Shown here: positions 62,911 to 64,000 of the stretch, piece after piece
Numbering within the stretch: the stretch's first letter is position 1
Layout: every line of letters starts with the position of its first letter
Source of the DNA: Bacteroidota bacterium
GTDB taxonomy: Bacteria > Bacteroidota > Bacteroidia > Chitinophagales > BACL12
DNA: 64,000 nt
NCBI GenBank assembly: GCA_016706865.1
Contig: JADJIS010000003.1
Location: forward strand, 1,178,001-1,242,000
Reading direction: 5' to 3'
Program-made: the position numbers and the translations under genes
Notes under the pieces: generated by a model
Seen by the model: the letters and a program-made list of their open reading frames with translations, nothing else
Database searches by the model: none
What the model was told of the DNA's origin: nothing

Positions 62911-62971
62911 CTTGTCCCTTTTCCCTTGTCCTATGTCCAGTCCTGTGTCATGTGTCCAATATCCTGAGTCA
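62911..62971. repeat. Heptamer array, GTCCTAT/ATAGGAC type, reversed
   Basis: CTTTTCC, CTTGTCC, TATGTCC, AGTCCTG, TGTCATG, TGTCC occur at seven-base spacing; on the minus strand these are GGACATAG-like words as in the arrays at 14098 and 45094. The array ends at the esterase stop codon. Confidence 0.75.
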
Positions 62972-63781
62972 TTATTTCCCAAACGCCCAGGTTAAAAAGT
63001 ATGGCATTATTTCGCTCCAGGTTTGCTGATTGTGTTCGCCGCCTTTTATGAGAACAAATTGAATGTCTTTTTTATCGTCGTAACCTTTATTTTTTAATTC
63101 CTGAATAAAATCTATGGTGTCATCAATGGAATCAATAAGTCCGTTCTTATTGCGGTCGGCTTGTTCATCGTTGGTTCCACATTCGAACCAAAATTTTAGT
63201 CCTTCCTTTTTTTCGGAATTGCGGATCATCTGATGAATAATTCTGTGTTTATCTTCCTTATAACCTCGGTTATAGGCTTTCATCCTCCACCATAAAGAGC
63301 CGGAGAACACTCCTACTTTTCCAAAATAATTCGGGAAATTCCAAACGATATCAATTGCACTTAATCCGCCCATGCTCCAGCCGGCAACAACATTTTTATT
63401 TTTATCTCTCGAAACGGAATAATTATTTCGGATGTATGGCAACAATTCATTTATCATGAATTCGGAATAAAGTCCTGCCTTGGAACCCCTGTTTTTAAAA
63501 TCAACCGCCGAACTGCTTCCATATTCCTGCAATCTGTCTTCGTTGGCATGCACTCCAATTACAATAAAAGGAGTAATAATATCCTCCATCAACAGATTAT
63601 TGATCACCTCATTTAAACCCATAGACGGAATATCCTGACCATCGTTAAGCCACAATACCGGATATGGTTTTTGCTGATAATTTGGTGGTAAAATTATGGT
63701 AAGCGCAACATCCCGATTTAAATAAGAGGACCTTATCTTTTCAAATTCAACACTAACCTTCGAGGCGACTTTAAGCTTCAT
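62972..63781 (-). CDS. Esterase family protein (alpha/beta hydrolase)
   Basis: The 269-residue protein has the putative-esterase (PF00756-type) arrangement: YPVLWLNDGQDI near the start, the nucleophile elbow VVAGWSMGGLSAID with Ser in GWSMGG, and GGEHNQQTW with the catalytic His near the C-terminus. An acidic residue in FWFECGTNDEQAD supplies the third member of the triad. No signal peptide is present, so it is cytoplasmic. It could hydrolyse esters such as siderophores or sugar esters. A -7 element (63791) lies nine bases before the ATG. Confidence 0.88.
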   Translation of the reverse strand: MKLKVASKVSVEFEKIRSSYLNRDVALTIILPPNYQQKPYPVLWLNDGQDIPSMGLNEVINNLLMEDIITPFIVIGVHANEDRLQEYGSSSAVDFKNRGSKAGLYSEFMINELLPYIRNNYSVSRDKNKNVVAGWSMGGLSAIDIVWNFPNYFGKVGVFSGSLWWRMKAYNRGYKEDKHRIIHQMIRNSEKKEGLKFWFECGTNDEQADRNKNGLIDSIDDTIDFIQELKNKGYDDKKDIQFVLIKGGEHNQQTWSEIMPYFLTWAFGK

Positions 63782-63790
63782 TTAACAAGG

Positions 63791-63798
63791 CAAATTTA
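63791..63798 (-). promoter_or_regulatory. -7 element of the esterase gene
   Basis: The minus strand reads TAAATTTG, nine bases before the ATG at 63781. Confidence 0.5.
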
Positions 63799-63852
63799 GC
63801 GCAAATAAGTATATAAATTTTAGATTAATTCAACATTTAAGTGTGAATTTGA

Positions 63853-63883
63853 TTGTCGGATGGACTGATTTATCGTACCTTTG
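63853..63883 (+). promoter_or_regulatory. Bacteroidota promoter at the window end
   Basis: TTG (63853-63855) and TACCTTTG (63876-63883) are spaced by 20 bases, an exact match to the -33/-7 pattern. It drives the partial gene at the right edge. Confidence 0.7.
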
Positions 63884-64000
63884 CCCCTCCTAACATCACT
63901 TGATAAAAAAACCTATACCTTGGAGCTAAACGAAGAAAAACACAGCTGGTTATCCCCTGCCCTGGGCATTAATGTGGATATGCTGACTTTTGGGACAAAG
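63881..64000 (+). CDS. Partial gene at the window end, possibly an esterase-type protein
   Basis: Downstream of the promoter the plus-strand frame reads LTSLDKKTYTLELNEEKHSW, then LSPALGINVDMLTFGTK, open to the last base. The start codon is unclear: TTG codons at 63881 and 63922 are in frame. The LxxxMxxxxFG pattern resembles the N-terminus of a second Bacteroidota esterase family, but too little is visible to decide. Confidence 0.4.
   Translation, partial: MPLLTSLDKKTYTLELNEEKHSWLSPALGINVDMLTFGTK

Noticed and set aside
1..64000. tRNA, rRNA, transposases, integrases or phage genes
   Set aside because: No cloverleaf with a TTCGA-type T-loop in a tRNA context, no rRNA sequence and no transposase or integrase motif was seen on either strand; the only GGTTCGA is within the TPP riboswitch.

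Overview
The window is chromosomal DNA of a member of the Bacteroidota, AT-rich and probably from an uncultured lineage. The evidence is six proteins ending in type IX secretion (T9SS) sorting domains, a PorT-like T9SS component beside ubiE, a type B L31 ribosomal protein, many genes preceded by the Bacteroidota -7 promoter element TAnnTTTG, and families such as DUF4956/VTC, DUF2490 and PNGase F-related proteins. I cannot place it to order or genus. No rRNA, tRNA, transposase, CRISPR array or phage genes were found.

Layout. 1-15.3 kb holds a secreted glycoside-hydrolase-like T9SS protein, arfB, a MarR regulator, an FG-GAP T9SS protein, a TonB-dependent receptor behind a TPP riboswitch, a NadR-like kinase and PnuC-type transporter, a DUF4197 lipoprotein, three tandem CxxCH lipoproteins, a WD40 protein, dCTP deaminase and a small barrel protein. 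Nine of these genes are broken by single-base indels (about 20 in total), several in homopolymers; the remaining 48 kb shows none. The change falls at or beside a repeat array at 15.5-16.2 kb, so the left part probably has lower consensus quality. 16.3-34.7 kb is mostly housekeeping: porT-ubiE, engB, YkuK, rpmE2, a GlmU-like protein, tpiA, prmA, a 1491-residue exported protein, a TrmH-type methyltransferase, a hybrid histidine kinase with a membrane-tethered response regulator, a polyprenyl synthetase, rlmH, a rhomboid protease and threonine aldolase. 34.9-44 kb has two related T9SS proteins among repeats, an M1 peptidase and a five-gene VTC/DUF4956/DUF2490 cassette. 44-64 kb carries hemF, a LuxE-like protein, a sirtuin, a NUDIX hydrolase, RDD, saccharopine-dehydrogenase-like, cytidine deaminase, an archaemetzincin, a PNGase F-related T9SS protein, lolD, another FG-GAP/VCBS T9SS protein, several conserved unknowns and an esterase.

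The most unusual content is between the genes. Many intergenic regions carry degenerate tandem repeats with a seven-base period but with different words (ATAGGAC, GAACTCA, CTCCTTT, GTGAGTA, TGACTAA, CACGATT, CAGTGAG, TTGAGAA). Several arrays begin inside or directly after the stop codon of the neighbouring gene. Short GC-rich palindromes are inserted into these and other repeats, and larger modules recur in the same order at about 14, 45 and 62 kb. They resemble the heptanucleotide STRR repeats known from filamentous cyanobacteria; I know of no equivalent description for Bacteroidota, but could not search.

Functionally, exported and surface proteins dominate the accessory content: T9SS cargo, lipoproteins, a TonB receptor for a thiamin-type substrate, and secreted peptidases and glycosidases. 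Several promoters place TAnnTTTG only 4-7 bases before the start codon, which suggests leaderless mRNAs.
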